Shown in pieces: positions 42,730-54,515 of a stretch of DNA of 64,000 bases (positions are counted from its first letter, which is position 1; the number at the start of each line of letters is the position of its first letter). The stretch is from the NCBI GenBank assembly GCA_024663395.1, contig JANFAH010000018.1, positions 1,178,001 through 1,242,000 of the forward strand. The letters are read 5' to 3'. Both the position numbers and the translations under genes were made by a program. This stretch comes from Pisolithus tinctorius (Eukaryota; Basidiomycota; Agaricomycetes; Boletales; Pisolithaceae). Under the pieces are notes generated by a model. The model did no database searches and was not told the origin of the DNA. It saw only the letters and a list, made by a program, of their open reading frames with translations.

Positions 42730-42895
42730 GGCGTCGGGGCGGGGAGACGTACTAGACCCCATTGTCGATAGCCTCTGGAAGTGTCATCATGATGACTGTT
42801 TGTTTTGTCATTGACCGGCGACTTGTCATTTTGAGTTCGTTTCCCTTGGCCTGAGGCGCACTTACCGGGCATCGTCATAGAGCTACTGCTTACCA

Positions 42896-44949
42896 CAAAA
42901 CATCCTGCGAAGCTCGTCGAGAGGAGTGAGTTCATAAAGTTAGTCTTGAGTAAGATACAGCTGGCCATGGCGTCACAATCATACCCTTAAGAAGGCTGTC
43001 GACTACGCCCTAGGCTAGTTCACGAGCCCGTGAAAAAGTGAGTAATAGAGTAATGCTCTTCTAGAGGGCAGTCCACCCGTTCTCATGCTCGAGGCCTTGG
43101 AATCTTACCACTGGAGTGAGCTACGTGTCTAACCTGATACGTATAGGAGGCAGAAGAGAGGGATACTTCCGGGACTTAACACTCCATTCGAAGGCTTTCC
43201 TCAGAGTGTGAAGACACCTGCTAGAAGGTTGGGAACCACCTTCCTCTCCCGAATTCGCCTCGGGTTTCTTTGCACCTCTGTCGCTGAAGCACGCCATTGT
43301 TCCGAAGTGACCGAACACGTGCCGACGATTGCCCTATGTAGAGCGGGCCTATGCATATGCCGTCAACAGTGTATGCCATGGAGGCCTGACCACGGATATA
43401 CAGGGTGTTCATCGAGCAGCGCAGGGCTTCATTATGAATGGAAATGAAAGTGACCTTCCTTGTTCGCTTGTCGACTCTTTATCCACCGCTCGAATTTCGA
43501 AACACTCGCGTAACCCCTTCCGGGCTCTATGCCCGTCGCCTCCGCTCGGCGGGCCAACCTTCGGCTTACTAGAATATCAGACCTATCTGCCAACTTCCTC
43601 TTTCTTCTTCTTTGCTCCTTTCCTGCCTCTTCTTCATCGATGCCCCCGTCCTGAGCTCCTTCTATATCCAGCAGACATTCACGTTCGAAATCTGAAAGCG
43701 TTTTCTGGCGTTAATAAAGGTGAGAGGGATGTCCATATGACGGGATCATGGGTGTGCATTACATACTAAGGACGCGGTGAAATAGTAGGATGAGAATGCA
43801 GAGGGGGCATGGATCCACATGAAGGTGTCAATGCGGAGGAGGGGGAGAGCTCATGCCTGGATGCGCGAGTTTCTCGTTTCGTTGAATCATTCAGTCGGGC
43901 GCGAGCGGATGCGCATAAGTAACACCGAAGAGCCGTTCTAGCTCAGATGAGGTACTACGTATTACGAGAGATTAGCACGTCCCCCATCAACACCACATAG
44001 GTTTTTCATAATATTGTCGGGCACGACAGGCAGGTGAACACGCTCTCAGGTTGCTGCGATGCCCGTGATCTACATAAAAAACTTCGTTGAGGCTGCGAAT
44101 GCGACTATCATGCAGCCAGAACCTGCAGTTAGCCAAATCCCACTCATTTCACTGGCCATTTACCCAGTGCCATGGCAGGCAGTATTTGCTCGTTCACTGA
44201 TGGACGAGACAGCGCGTAGCCAGCCACGCGTGCAGTGGGAACTGCAACCCAGCCGGGCAAACGATAATCATAACTAGGCACCTGGCGCGGTGAGCAAAGT
44301 TGTGCCGTCGTCTTCTTGCGTCATCCTTGCTTGCCAGACCAGCAGCACCAGCGATGTACATCACACAGATCTGTCAGAAGGCCCTAACGTCGACAGCGGC
44401 ATCGCGTATCATATCCCTCCTCGAATCAACCCATGCGAAGGAGGGGGACTGGTGACGAGACTACCATATGGAGGGTCAGACATGCCATGGAAACGTGTCC
44501 AGGTAGAGGTCCCTCCTGTCCGCTCTCACTCGGCACCCCCAACTGTGTTGACCGGGCTTCTTCCCAGTTCTTTGATCTGTGTGACTGGTGCGGCGTAGCG
44601 ATACGGCCCAATTTCCTCTCCGCTCCCCAACCGACTTGCACTTTCTGCATCTAACAGTGAAGTCCCCGTACGTCCATCCTTGTGTTACATGCATTGAATT
44701 CCGCGTAGTCATGCTTACTTTTGTTCCTACCGACACCGAAAGATGTCTGCCATATGCTCCGTTGTCTTTACCTGTGCCTTCTTTCACGCCGGTTAATTAG
44801 CTTAATTCGCTGATTCAGGTAGCGTTCTGACATTCAAGATTATCCAACCCCATTTCTATCTCGTGTCCAAGGATAACGTATGGTTCCGCTGTTCCTGTGT
44901 TATTGGTGCTGGTTATTGAACCTGCCCTGAAGATGCAGCTGTTTCTACC
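42896..44949. other. long gene-poor region
   Basis: About 2 kb. Frames at 43329-43769 and 44290-44598 have no recognised motif. A GC-rich patch around 43500-43560 (with CCGCTCGGCGGGCC) differs in composition from its surroundings but was not identified. No RNA gene was recognised. Confidence 0.45.
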
Positions 44950-44964
44950 TTGTATATCTTCCAG

Positions 44965-45650
44965 GATCCAATGGATTCCACAGACGACCTTTCCCACAAG
45001 CGAGTAGAGCCGAAGCGTTGTCTACCGTGGCAGAACGACCGGGATCATGCCCCCTACAACTTGGCGAGGGCCCTCTGTGACAGATTCCAGAAAGATAGGG
45101 AAATAAATGACGTTGGCGAGGCAATCGCTTTACTCCGTGCTACTCTGAATTATACTTTGACCAGTCGGAAATTGCAATCGGCCCTTCTCACTTGGCTTAC
45201 TTGCTCTCTGTTTGTCGAGCAAACATGATAATCAGGGGGTAGTCGCCGACTTTGAAGAAGTTGTCATGCTCGGACGTGCAGCACTAGAGCTCTGTCCACG
45301 ACGGCACGTTGATCGTGGCCCATGTTTCCACATCCTCGCTTGTAGCCTCAAAGAAGTTCCAGAAACAAACCATGATACAGAACTTGGAGGAGGAGATTGA
45401 ACTGCATCACGCAGCGCTAGAACTACTCCCCTCTGAACGTTCTGATTGGTCTTCATCGCTTCGCTCGCTCGCTGTCTGTCTTTCAAATAGATACGACAAA
45501 CAGAAGGTAGATGCCGACCTGGACGAATCCATCAAGCTTGAACGTGCAGAACTTGAGCTCTGTTCATCAGGGCATCCCGAACGTGGTGTACCTCTACAAT
45601 CTTGCTTGTGCTCTCACGAAGCCGGGCCCCTGCTACTTACAAGCCACTGA
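44965..45650 (+). pseudogene. decayed TPR gene (fungal TPR/CHAT-type repeats)
   Basis: Three consecutive stretches in different frames carry degenerate tetratricopeptide-like repeats of the type found in large agaricomycete TPR-CHAT proteins. Frame 1 (to 45228): NLARALCDRF, then a DVGEAIALLRATL element. Frame 2 (45212-45400): DFEEVVMLGRAALELCP. Frame 3 (to 45650): EEEIELHHAALELLPSERSD, LAVCLSNRYD, DLDESIKLERAELELC. Each repeat has the family pattern (acidic D-L-x-E-x-I, R-A-A-L-E-L, then N-L-A-x-x-L). Frameshifts near 45220 and 45355 and the lack of a start exon or a CHAT domain mark it as a relic, unless unrecognised introns repair the frame. Confidence 0.65.
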
Positions 45651-46824
45651 GTTAGTCTTTTGAGTCCTTTTCCGGTCCTGCAATCTGCCCGACAGCCTTG
45701 ACCTAGTATGTATGATTATGCATTGTATGACCGGCGTAATTCGGACATCCAATCAGGAGTATCGATTGGCTGCGTGCACGATCAATCAGCACATGACCTT
45801 CCCTTGTAATTCAATTTCCGTGCTTGTTACATAGTTTCTGGATTCACCCAGTGTGCATGCACTGGTCTTGCCCATACCATGTGCTATCTTGCTTCAAGCG
45901 TCTGTTGTACGTAAGGCTAATGTAATGTAATCCGCCGTCAACCATAGCCCGTCCTATCCAAGACGTACCGGGCTGCTCCTTTCCACAAGCCAGAACAAAG
46001 GAGGTTTCTCCTAAGTCCGACCGGTCGTCGCCTTCAGTCGACCTCGCCCACTTCCTATCTTACCTTTCCATGAATGACAAATGTGATCGACTGATCCTGC
46101 GAGCTCACATGTCTACCGAGAATCCTCCCGTACGACCGTTGATACAAAGCCTTCTCCGATGTCGACAAACGTGGGTTAGAGATCCTGCGGTAAGGTCTGT
46201 TGATATGCTGGAGAGTCGAGGTCCTTACAGCGTTAAAGATGGATGAATGGTATGAACATGGCAAGGTGGGTTCCTGAGGCAGTAATATTGCATTTGGGCC
46301 CTGCATTGATCACGCTATCCGCGGCCCTTGTTCTTCGGACTCATTGACATTTGGGCCTCCATTGTAGAGTAAAAAAATTTTCATCAAGAAGGAAATGCCT
46401 CCGACGAGGGCAGTGCTAATAGAGTCTACACAACAATCTCTTGGATCGGTGACAATAGAAGTCACTCCTTGGTAGGGTTCGAGAACAAAATGGGCGGCCA
46501 TCAGCTGCGAACATTTGGTCTCCATGGGGTGAGAAAGCACGAGGTCACGCAAACAATATGAGATATGATGCGGTAGCTCGCTATCCAAATTACAGGCGTG
46601 GTTACAGTACAAAAGTGTGGAGACAAGGTGAGCTGTACTAAGACTGAGTAGACAGGAGATACTAATATCCGGAACGCCTTCCTGGCTTGTTGATCCAAGT
46701 TCATCTGTCCGATCTTCCCTCAGTGCCTTGCCGGTTGAATCACCGCCACCTCCGTGTATATGAAGATAAACCTAGGGCGACACGTCCCACCGCGGTCGTT
46801 GCACCCCTACCAAGTTCTTCCACC
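45651..46824. other. intergenic region
   Basis: About 1.2 kb between the TPR relic and the seven-helix protein. Nothing recognised; the promoter of the downstream gene lies at its right end. Confidence 0.5.
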
Positions 46825-48084
46825 ATGTCTGCCAGTCTTTCGACGGTGCTCGACCCCATCGAAGCGGATGTTATCCATCCCTCGCTCGTATCACTTATGA
46901 TAGGACATTCTTTCACCACACTGCTTGTTCCACTTGTTATTGCGTTGTTCTATTTCTCCAATAAATATTCCAGACGCACGCCTATCTTCATCCTCAACGT
47001 CGCCGTCATCGCCCTCGCTTTCTTTGCAGGAATCATGATTGATGCACTAGCTGTATGTGTTTACACCACCCTAGTACGGGTTCTCACTTAATACCTCCAA
47101 CACAAGATTCATGCGATCCTTTCCCCGACGGACCCATGGCCACTAGCGGTACGTTACCACGCCGGATGACGATGACGAGTGCACAATATCCAAACTTACA
47201 TATCATCTTTCTCAGCTGAACATCTCGATAGGCATCCTCGGCATATTTCAATGCATCTTCGTCGACCTCATCCTCCTTCTCCGTCTTATCTCCCTCCACC
47301 CACTGCGACATCTCGGTCTGCCCCGCTTTTCCCTCCTAATCGCGCTCCCTGTCATCCTCAAGATCGCCCGCATAACCAATTTAATCGTACTGACGAAACA
47401 AATGGCAGATGCATCAAGAGGACCGCAAGGCGCAGAAAAGATGGCAGCCTTGTGGATGTCCACTCCATGCTTGAAGATCGATTGGACAGCCCAGGTTGTA
47501 GATAATACGTGTGTTGCAAGTTCCCTCTCATTTGGTTCGGTGAACGCTGATGTTATGCCAGATATGCATCCGTAGCGTTCCTATGGTCCGTCCGCATTCG
47601 CCTCTCCAACAGACAGGGCATCACGAGTGACATTCGTCCCACGCGAAGTGAGCCCCTTTCACCGGGCGTTGTGTATCTTTTCCCTTCTTACTGACACCTC
47701 TCTTTTACATTCTCCACAGCATCATTCGCAATGCGTCTACGGATGATTTCCCGTATTGCTGCCACCAACTTCATCATCCCGACGCTCTTCTCAATCGCCC
47801 AAATCATCATCGTCTACCTGGGTGTCAACACTGCCTCAATAAATAGTGTTGTGCTCGTCAACACCATGATCACCGTTTTCGGCGCTGTGTTTGCGACAGT
47901 ATGGGTGGGGAAAGAGAGAAGGCAGGATGAGGCAGATCAGAGTGCGAGAGAGATGAAATTGAAGGTTGGCGAGGGAAAGATGAACTCGGGCTCTGCGTTG
48001 GATTGGAAGGTGGCCACTGTACAGTCCAGTTCCGTACGGATGGAAATGAAGAGTGGTGCTCCTGGGATATCAGATAACTGTTGA
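46825..48084 (+). CDS. seven-helix membrane protein, possible GPCR (Ste2-like features)
   Basis: Five exons: 46825-47052, 47107-47148, 47216-47508, 47562-47647, 47720-48084; 337 aa. Hydrophobic segments suggest seven helices: TTLLVPLVIALFYF, FILNVAVIALAFFAGIMI, SIGILGIFQCIFVDLILLL, FSLLIALPVILKI, one near YASVAFLWSV, FIIPTLFSIAQIIIVYLGV and VVLVNTMITVFGAVFATVW, then a charged cytosolic tail. The first loop reads KYSRRTPIFILN, which resembles the SRKTPIFI-type loop of yeast Ste2, the alpha-factor receptor. Beyond this loop the resemblance is only in layout. Basidiomycete pheromone receptors are normally Ste3-type, so I would call it an orphan receptor-like protein. Short outer N-terminus without a signal peptide. 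Confidence 0.7.
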
Positions 48085-48883
48085 CTGTATTACTGGCTGA
48101 TCTACGTGGTTTATACTTGGTGTGTAGTTTGCTTGGCAATTTCCTCCAGGGGATTAATTGTACTCTAACTATGTATGTATTTATCGCTCTACATAACGAT
48201 CAACAAACCGTACTTATAATAGTACAATATGGGTAACTAGGCAACCCAAGTCATGGCAGGGGTTCCTGGTCAGCAGCCGACGGTACCGTTGATTGATGCT
48301 TTGCCCTCTTCCAAGGTATGTACCTCCTCGCTCAGTTGGAAGTCATTCGTCGCGATGTCCGCACTCTCGCTCCATTCCATAATTACCCCATTTGACACGC
48401 GGACACCTTGGCGTAATAGTTAACTGCGGAAAATGGGCCGATCAGAATTATACAGCAACACTTTGGCCCGACAGCGTCCGCAGTGACTACCTAAATGATA
48501 AATGATACTAGTGACCCTCCACCTTACGTAATGGTGCAGTTGTGGATAACCAAGCACGACAGTACTTCTGGCTTTCTTTCCATATAAACATTCACTTCCC
48601 CGAAGTCAGGAAATGCACCTTGAACACAGTAATGTCTATTGAGCATCCAGGCAAAGGTTTTGCTTGAGTGACGATTTCACTATCCGTCATACACAGGATC
48701 GGAGAAGTGGAGAAGCCTCACTGCATCGCGCAGCCTCCATCGCGTCAAACCGAACGTGGTGGAGTCTAACACTCTTGAGGCTAACAAGTACTGATCGAAA
48801 TTCCATGCACAGGCCGCACGCAGAGCATATTTAAGCCTGAGTAAATACGAAGAGTCGTTCTGACGCAATCGAACGCTACGGTA
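48085..48883. other. intergenic with a TATA-like element at 48826-48835
   Basis: About 800 bp. CATATTTAAG at 48826-48835 lies about 50 nt before the ATG of the FAD oxidase and probably serves it. Nothing else recognised. Confidence 0.5.
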
Positions 48884-50929
48884 ATGTTGGACGTCTTCGT
48901 CGCCTTGTCCCTCCTCGTCATAGGGAGCTTCGCCGGGACATCTTCCAACAACACAGGATGCCTATGTACATTCGGGCAACCCTGTTGGCCAACTGAAGAT
49001 CAATTCGCCGAACTCGAATCACAGGTCTCCCAACCTCTTATTTATCCCGTCCCCAGTGCCTCCCCATGTTACCCAGCGACTGACCCGTCTGGAAACTGCA
49101 CGCAAGTTGCTCAAGAGTGGGTGGACGGGAGCTGGCGTTCTTCGATGCCTGGTTCAATGGAAGCTCCGAACTTTGAGTCCTTCATATTCAAGAACGGCAC
49201 GATCAGTGCATGTTATCTCAACACATCTCTTGGTGCTTCTTGCGAGCAAGGAAACGTACCCGTTATCGGCGTCGATGCTCGTACGCCACAAGACATCCAG
49301 GCTGCCATCAATTTTGCACTACAATACGATCTCAAATTGGTCGTTAAGAACACCGGGTGAGTGATGCTCCACGTTTGTACCTGTGTATGTCTTGATCTGG
49401 GGTATTGGTGTGTTGCATAGACACGATTTTTTGGGGCGTAGTGCGGGTCGTGGTGCATTTGTGGTATGGACGCACAACATGAAGAGCATTACATACGACG
49501 CCCAGTTTACGCCTCAAGGAGCACCTGCCAACGAAACGTACCAAGGCAGGTCTTTTACGCACTTCTTACATCCGACTCGAAGTTTGATCGTCGACTGATC
49601 GCACCATGGCATGCGCAGCCCTAACAGTTGGTGCTGGGGTACAATGGTATGAGGCTTATGCCACCGCTAATCAGAACGGGCGTATGATGGTCGGTGGTCT
49701 TTCCCTTGGTGGGTCCGTGGGAGCTGGGGGTGGTTGGCTTCAAGGTGGAGGACACAGTGCCCTCTCACCCACGTACGGTCTAGGTGCGTACAAAAAGAAA
49801 CGCAGGCCGATTCATATCCTGACACTTACCTCGTGATGGTACTCTAGGTGTTGACAACGCCATCGAAATTTCAGTCGTCACCTCTACCGGTGCTTACCTT
49901 ACCGTCAACAACAATCAATATTCTGATCTTTTCTGGGCACTCCGTGGGGGTGGCGGTGGTACCTTCGGCATTGTCACGTCTGTCACCTACCGGACCTACC
50001 AACAACTTCCAGTCGTAATGTACTACGTGCAGGCCAATGTCACCAACGCAACTGTAATGAAGGAGCTTATAGGGGGTGTGCTACGCCTTCAACCCAATCT
50101 CACCGACGAGGGCTGGGGAGGATATGGTTCGTTTGGGAACGACAGCATGGATTTCTTCGGTATCATTCCAAACGTATCCACCACCGCAGCGAACATCAGT
50201 ACGCAGCCCCTGACGGATTACCTGCTTGGTCTTGAGGTCCAGGGTGTCTCTTCAGTGGCGGGGTTTTACGCATTCGATTCGTGGTACGAGTGGTATACGT
50301 ACCTCTGGAGCGAAGCAGGTCAGAACGGTGTCAATATAATGTTCACATCGCGTCTTCTATCTCGGGACACGCTCGCGAACCGATACTCTGACGTCGCAGA
50401 AATTCTTTACGATTGCCAGGCCTCGTTCGAGTATGTTCAAGTTTCCCCATGCGTTCGCCTTTACGACGTTGCATTGACGCTGCATGCCTTCGCTTCTATC
50501 ATAGCATGATTGCTGGAGGAAAGGTCTCTCAGATTGATCCCGACTCGGCAGGTGTCAATCCAGCATGGCGTAATGCCATCGTCGAAACCACGTGCGGAGT
50601 ATCTTGGCAAGAGGGTGCCACCGCGGAAGAGATTGCGGGGCTAACTGACCAGCTGAAGGTATGGATCAAGGACACGTACGACCTCACACCTCAGGATGGT
50701 GCCTATTTCAACGAGGTAAGCGGGCGTCGGCTTTCACAGGAAATGCTTGACAACTAATGCGTGAAACAAGGCATCGTTGTACGAGATCGACTGGCAATAC
50801 ACATTTTTTGGTTCACACTATACCAAGTTGAAAGAGATCAAGGATAAGTATGATCCGTACCGACTCTTCGTCGTCGCAGAGGGTGTCGGATCGGAAGACT
50901 GGAACGAAGAGTTGACCTGTCGGTGCTAG
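48884..50929 (+). CDS. secreted FAD-linked oxidase (VAO/BBE family)
   Basis: Six exons: 48884-49356, 49421-49545, 49619-49783, 49848-50430, 50505-50715, 50771-50929; 571 aa. A signal peptide (MLDVFVALSLLVIGSFAG) is followed by many N-glycosylation sites. The FAD-binding domain has GHDFLGRS, whose His is the usual covalent flavin link, built across the exon 1-2 junction; LTVGAGVQW; GGLSLGGSVGAGGGW; GGGHSALSPTYGLGVDN; ALRGGGGGTFGIVTSV. The C-terminus (YDPYRLFVV) matches the berberine-bridge-enzyme-like domain. Such enzymes oxidise sugars, alcohols or secondary metabolites with O2. Intron 2 appears to use a GC donor (CAAG then GCAGGT at 49546); a GT donor a few bases later would break the frame. 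It is convergent with the P450 gene. Confidence 0.88.
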
Positions 50930-51042
50930 CATTGCGCGGCCAATGAGTAGTTACATGATCCCAAGCTAGTTCTCGCTTATTACCGTGAAACCGCTAATAA
51001 TATTGGATAACTTTGCCATGGATGAGACTAACCCAAAAGACA

Positions 51043-53639
51043 TCATTGCTGCGCGAGAGAGATCACCAGTGGCAGTTGCACCCCATTCTCCACTTCTCCC
51101 TCCACGGTTGGGGCAACAACCCCACACGCCTCCCTTCTTACCCTCGTGGCCTTCTCCGACAAGGAGACCTCGAACCTGCTGATTATCTCGATAAGAAACA
51201 CTTGTGTCTCTATCACGCTACGATGTGGGGGACGTATATGAAGCGAGTGAGTCGTTAGCGAAACGACGCAAGTCAACATTGGAAGAACGTACGCGAGGCG
51301 CCAGCCAATACAAGCTCTCGGTCCACCTAAAAACGTCAACCTATTACGAACAACCAGCAATCGTCGCTCACATAGGCAGACCGTCGAAGACGGATAGACT
51401 CACAAATTAGCATATACACCAACCGTGATAACTTCCTTCTCGTCATCTTTCATCCACCTATCTGGATTGAACGCGTCCGCATCATCGCCCCACACATCTG
51501 GATTCCTATCGCGTGGGTACAACACGTTAGCAGTGGTGCTCAATAGTACATTGCGGGAACCAATTGAAAGAAACAGTGACAAACCTATTATACCCCGCGA
51601 TCGACCCAACAATTCTCGTCCCCTGTGGAACACGTATCTCTTCCATGGGAAGTCCGGCCTCCGTCCTAATCGGCTTCGCTAATGGCACGACGTCCTCTTT
51701 TGCAGCAACGCGGTAGGCGTGGGGTAGGGTACAGTGGTAGCGAAAAACTTCCTACATACGTTTAGAGATTTTGTAGAGACAAGAAAAATGAGAGGCATCG
51801 AGAAAAGGTCAAATCCAATATCACTCACCTTCACAATAGCCACCGTATATGCCATCCCTTCCAAATCTGCCACGCGCCACACGCCGTCACGTCCTCGTAC
51901 TGTAGCCTCTGCCCGCCTCGCTTCCTCGCGCACTTTCGCCTGTGTACTCGGTCTCTTCGCCAATTCCAGTAGAGCCCACTCGAGCGTATGCGTCGTCGTT
52001 TCGTGCCCACCGATCAAAAGAGTCCTACGCAGAGTTGTAATCGTGTGGGTTTACTAAGACCGGATACCGAATCCTAGGTGCGGATAGATAGCCCCACGTA
52101 CCTTATCTGCGCTAATATCTCTTCCTCATTCTCATCTTTCATGTACTCTTTCACTACGCCCATTCAACAGGTCGATGAGAAGTTTGCCAAACAAATCGTC
52201 AAGTAAACTCACCCAACAGCCCCAAAGCATCCTTGTCCTCTCCATCAACGTCTTTATACTCATTTATCCCCCCCACCGCGTACACATCACGCCGCTTCCT
52301 CACGAGCTCTCTCGCAACGCCCACCACAGTCTTCCGCATGCGCTTCACAAGCATGCACCTTTTATCCTTACTACACTCCAATCCGTACTCTGTCATCCAC
52401 GTCGGGAGATACTTCAAAAATTCCAGCATGAAGATCTGCTGCGGAGGGGGAGAGCCGAGAATAGAGGCGCTGTAATTCAGACCGACGAGAAGGGAAGGTG
52501 AGATCGGTAAATATGAGTACAGGTGCCAAAGAAAAGCAAGGAAACTCAAACGAACACCGAATTCTGATAAGATCGTACAAGGATATGATTCGGATTGTCG
52601 AGGCACCCAAAGCAATCACCGAACGCAGCTGCACAGATATATTTCAGGATTAAGACCAGACACGGAAAATTGATGAGCGTTAAATAAACAGGAGCCGTTA
52701 TGTTTTGGTTCGCAAGCAATATTCCACTCATACCTTGCCCGATCACGTCCAGCGTTGCCCTAGACAACCATTTGTACATGTCAATGATGGCACGTCCATC
52801 GTTCGTCCCGTTGACGACGTCCATCCACTTGGCACACACCTATCATCGATGCGGTGGCCAAAGCCAAAACCAAAACAATCCCATGGCATTACATAACGAT
52901 GGAGGTAAAAAGCAAAAATGAGTTACATCCGGGGAAGAAAACGCATACGCACCCTTTCGGCAGTTACCTTTGACGCCTTCAAGAATGTTTCTGAATGGGG
53001 AGCACCAAACGCCGGGAGTATTATTCTCTTTTGCCTCTTATGCGCGTCGCCTATAGGTTGCGGCAAGGAAGAGGGGCAGTGACACGATGAACAACACGTG
53101 GGATCATGGGAGGAATCGGATCGGGGACTACGTACCGCAAGCCCACGCGATACCCTTGCCGTTGATAAAGCCAGACATCATGCGTCGCTCTGGTTGATGC
53201 GGATATAAGTCAGATGCACCGAGAATATGCCGGAGAGCTTTTGGATCTGTGATCAAAAGCTGATCCTCCTAGGAAGTGACCAAAAAGGAGAAAGGGTTCA
53301 ACAGCTAACGCGGCAAGATTAGAGTGACACGCTCACGCCCAGAATACTCTTAAACCGTACGATACCACCGTATCGCCTCTGCCACGTGAAATCGGTTTCG
53401 CCAGCTTGTTCTTGGTACAACTCGAGCGTGCTCCCTTGTTGGCGAGATTTAACTTACGTATACATGGGGTCCAGACGACCGACGGACAGAGTGCATGGGC
53501 AGTTTTACATACCTAGGAGGAACGAAGCTGGAGTTGGACCTCTGATATGAGCCAGGGAGGGTCGGCGGATGTAGAGGTACACCACGAAGACGGTTACGAG
53601 CACGAGCAAAGAGGCGATGACCGATACGGAGTCCATCAT
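51043..53639 (-). CDS. cytochrome P450 monooxygenase
   Basis: Thirteen exons on the minus strand: 53513-53639, 53337-53434, 53136-53268, 52953-53050, 52734-52839, 52556-52628, 52213-52469, 52102-52153, 51829-52024, 51585-51751, 51404-51505, 51293-51340, 51043-51217; 543 aa. An N-terminal membrane anchor (VIASLLVLVTVFVVYLYI) is followed by a C-helix-like GDAHKRQKRIILPAFG, the I-helix IGGHETTTHTLEWAL, the K-helix EVFR (ExxR), an FNPDRW element and the haem loop FLGGPRACIG with the Cys ligand. All signature residues are present, so the enzyme looks intact and ER-bound. Exon 6 (donor GTTCGT) is the least certain junction. Fungal relatives with this layout oxidise hydrophobic compounds in secondary or xenobiotic metabolism; the substrate is not predictable. 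Confidence 0.88.
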
Positions 53640-54515
53640 CCTACGCGGAGGGATGGGGCAGAAGGCAAAGGAAGAAGGGGAAGAAAACTGGGTGGTTTCC
53701 GGACGGGCTAGTACGCATGAATTCGATTAATGTGCTGCGGGTCGAATGCGCCCCGGGCTGAACTGCTCCGAAAGGGCTGTAAGTAAGTGTATGGAATTGC
53801 GACGTCGCATAGGGAGCGACCACAATGTTGATTACGTCTCTCCGCATCAAGGGGGCAGAACATCGTGTAAGGTCGTGATTACAGACCAAAACTGTGATCG
53901 CAAGGCCTCGACACGCGAACGGCTGCCAAGCCATCAAGCTCACGGTAGAACACGAACCTTAAATGCTCATTGACCCGATTACCTTGGCGGCCTCGCTCCT
54001 AGACCTAGAAACAACATCGCGACATGCATCTACCCACCCTGCATGTTTCGCTTTGCTACTTCCGAGATCAGCACGCACAGGATAAGCTCTCATCGCACCC
54101 CGTCTGCATCATTTGCAGCACCGTTAGGCAGTACAGGATCCGAATTGTGGAGTGTCACCCGCCTCACCCAGAATTCATGCCGACGTCCATACGAAAGGGG
54201 AGGAGCAAACTAAAGCAAACCCAGCCCACGTGGCATGACAATGGTCTGTTTGTCCACATTTGGCCCTGTTGCTTATATAATAGACAATGGGTATGTCACC
54301 AGTGGCTTACCTAATCAAGAAAGTTGCCTTTGTTCCTGACGTCAGCTTACGTAACAAACACTCTCTTATTGTCCTCGAGCGACAAAGGAAACACAAAGAC
54401 AATAGCGTGAAGACAGAACAAAAAAAATGGGCCGTACACTCAGAAATCCATGCCATCCCATTTCTGACTTTCGCTTTCATCATCATCATACCCATCGACG
54501 AGGACGAGGACGATA
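53640..54515. other. intergenic, divergent promoters of the P450 and ABC genes
   Basis: About 880 bp between two divergently transcribed genes. Frames are short and unrecognised. An Asp/Glu-coding GAC/GAG repeat (about 54498-54530) runs into the first codons of the ABC gene; an upstream in-frame extension is possible but not needed. Confidence 0.5.

Larger units (their letters stand above)
39700..42895. repeat. large inverted repeat (arms about 1.0-1.1 kb, spacer about 1.1 kb)
   Basis: The left arm (about 39706-40776) equals the reverse complement of the right arm (about 41862-42893) with few changes. Each arm carries one complete copy of the same small gene together with its promoter. The left arm has about 40 extra bases near 39752-39795 compared with the right. 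At the outer ends similarity fades over about 20-30 bp (AGCTTCGCA is shared); at the inner ends it stops soon after GTTTATCTGCTC (left) / GAGCAGATAAAC (right). The high identity over non-coding parts indicates a recent duplication or ongoing gene conversion. No transposase, terminal repeat or target duplication was recognised. Confidence 0.9.

Noticed and set aside
39700..42895. inverted repeat as a DNA transposon with terminal inverted repeats
   Set aside because: The arms contain complete cellular-type genes, no transposase lies in the spacer, and no target-site duplication was recognised.
43490..43570. GC-rich patch as a possible RNA gene
   Set aside because: Could not be folded into a known RNA class by eye and has no pol III box pattern.
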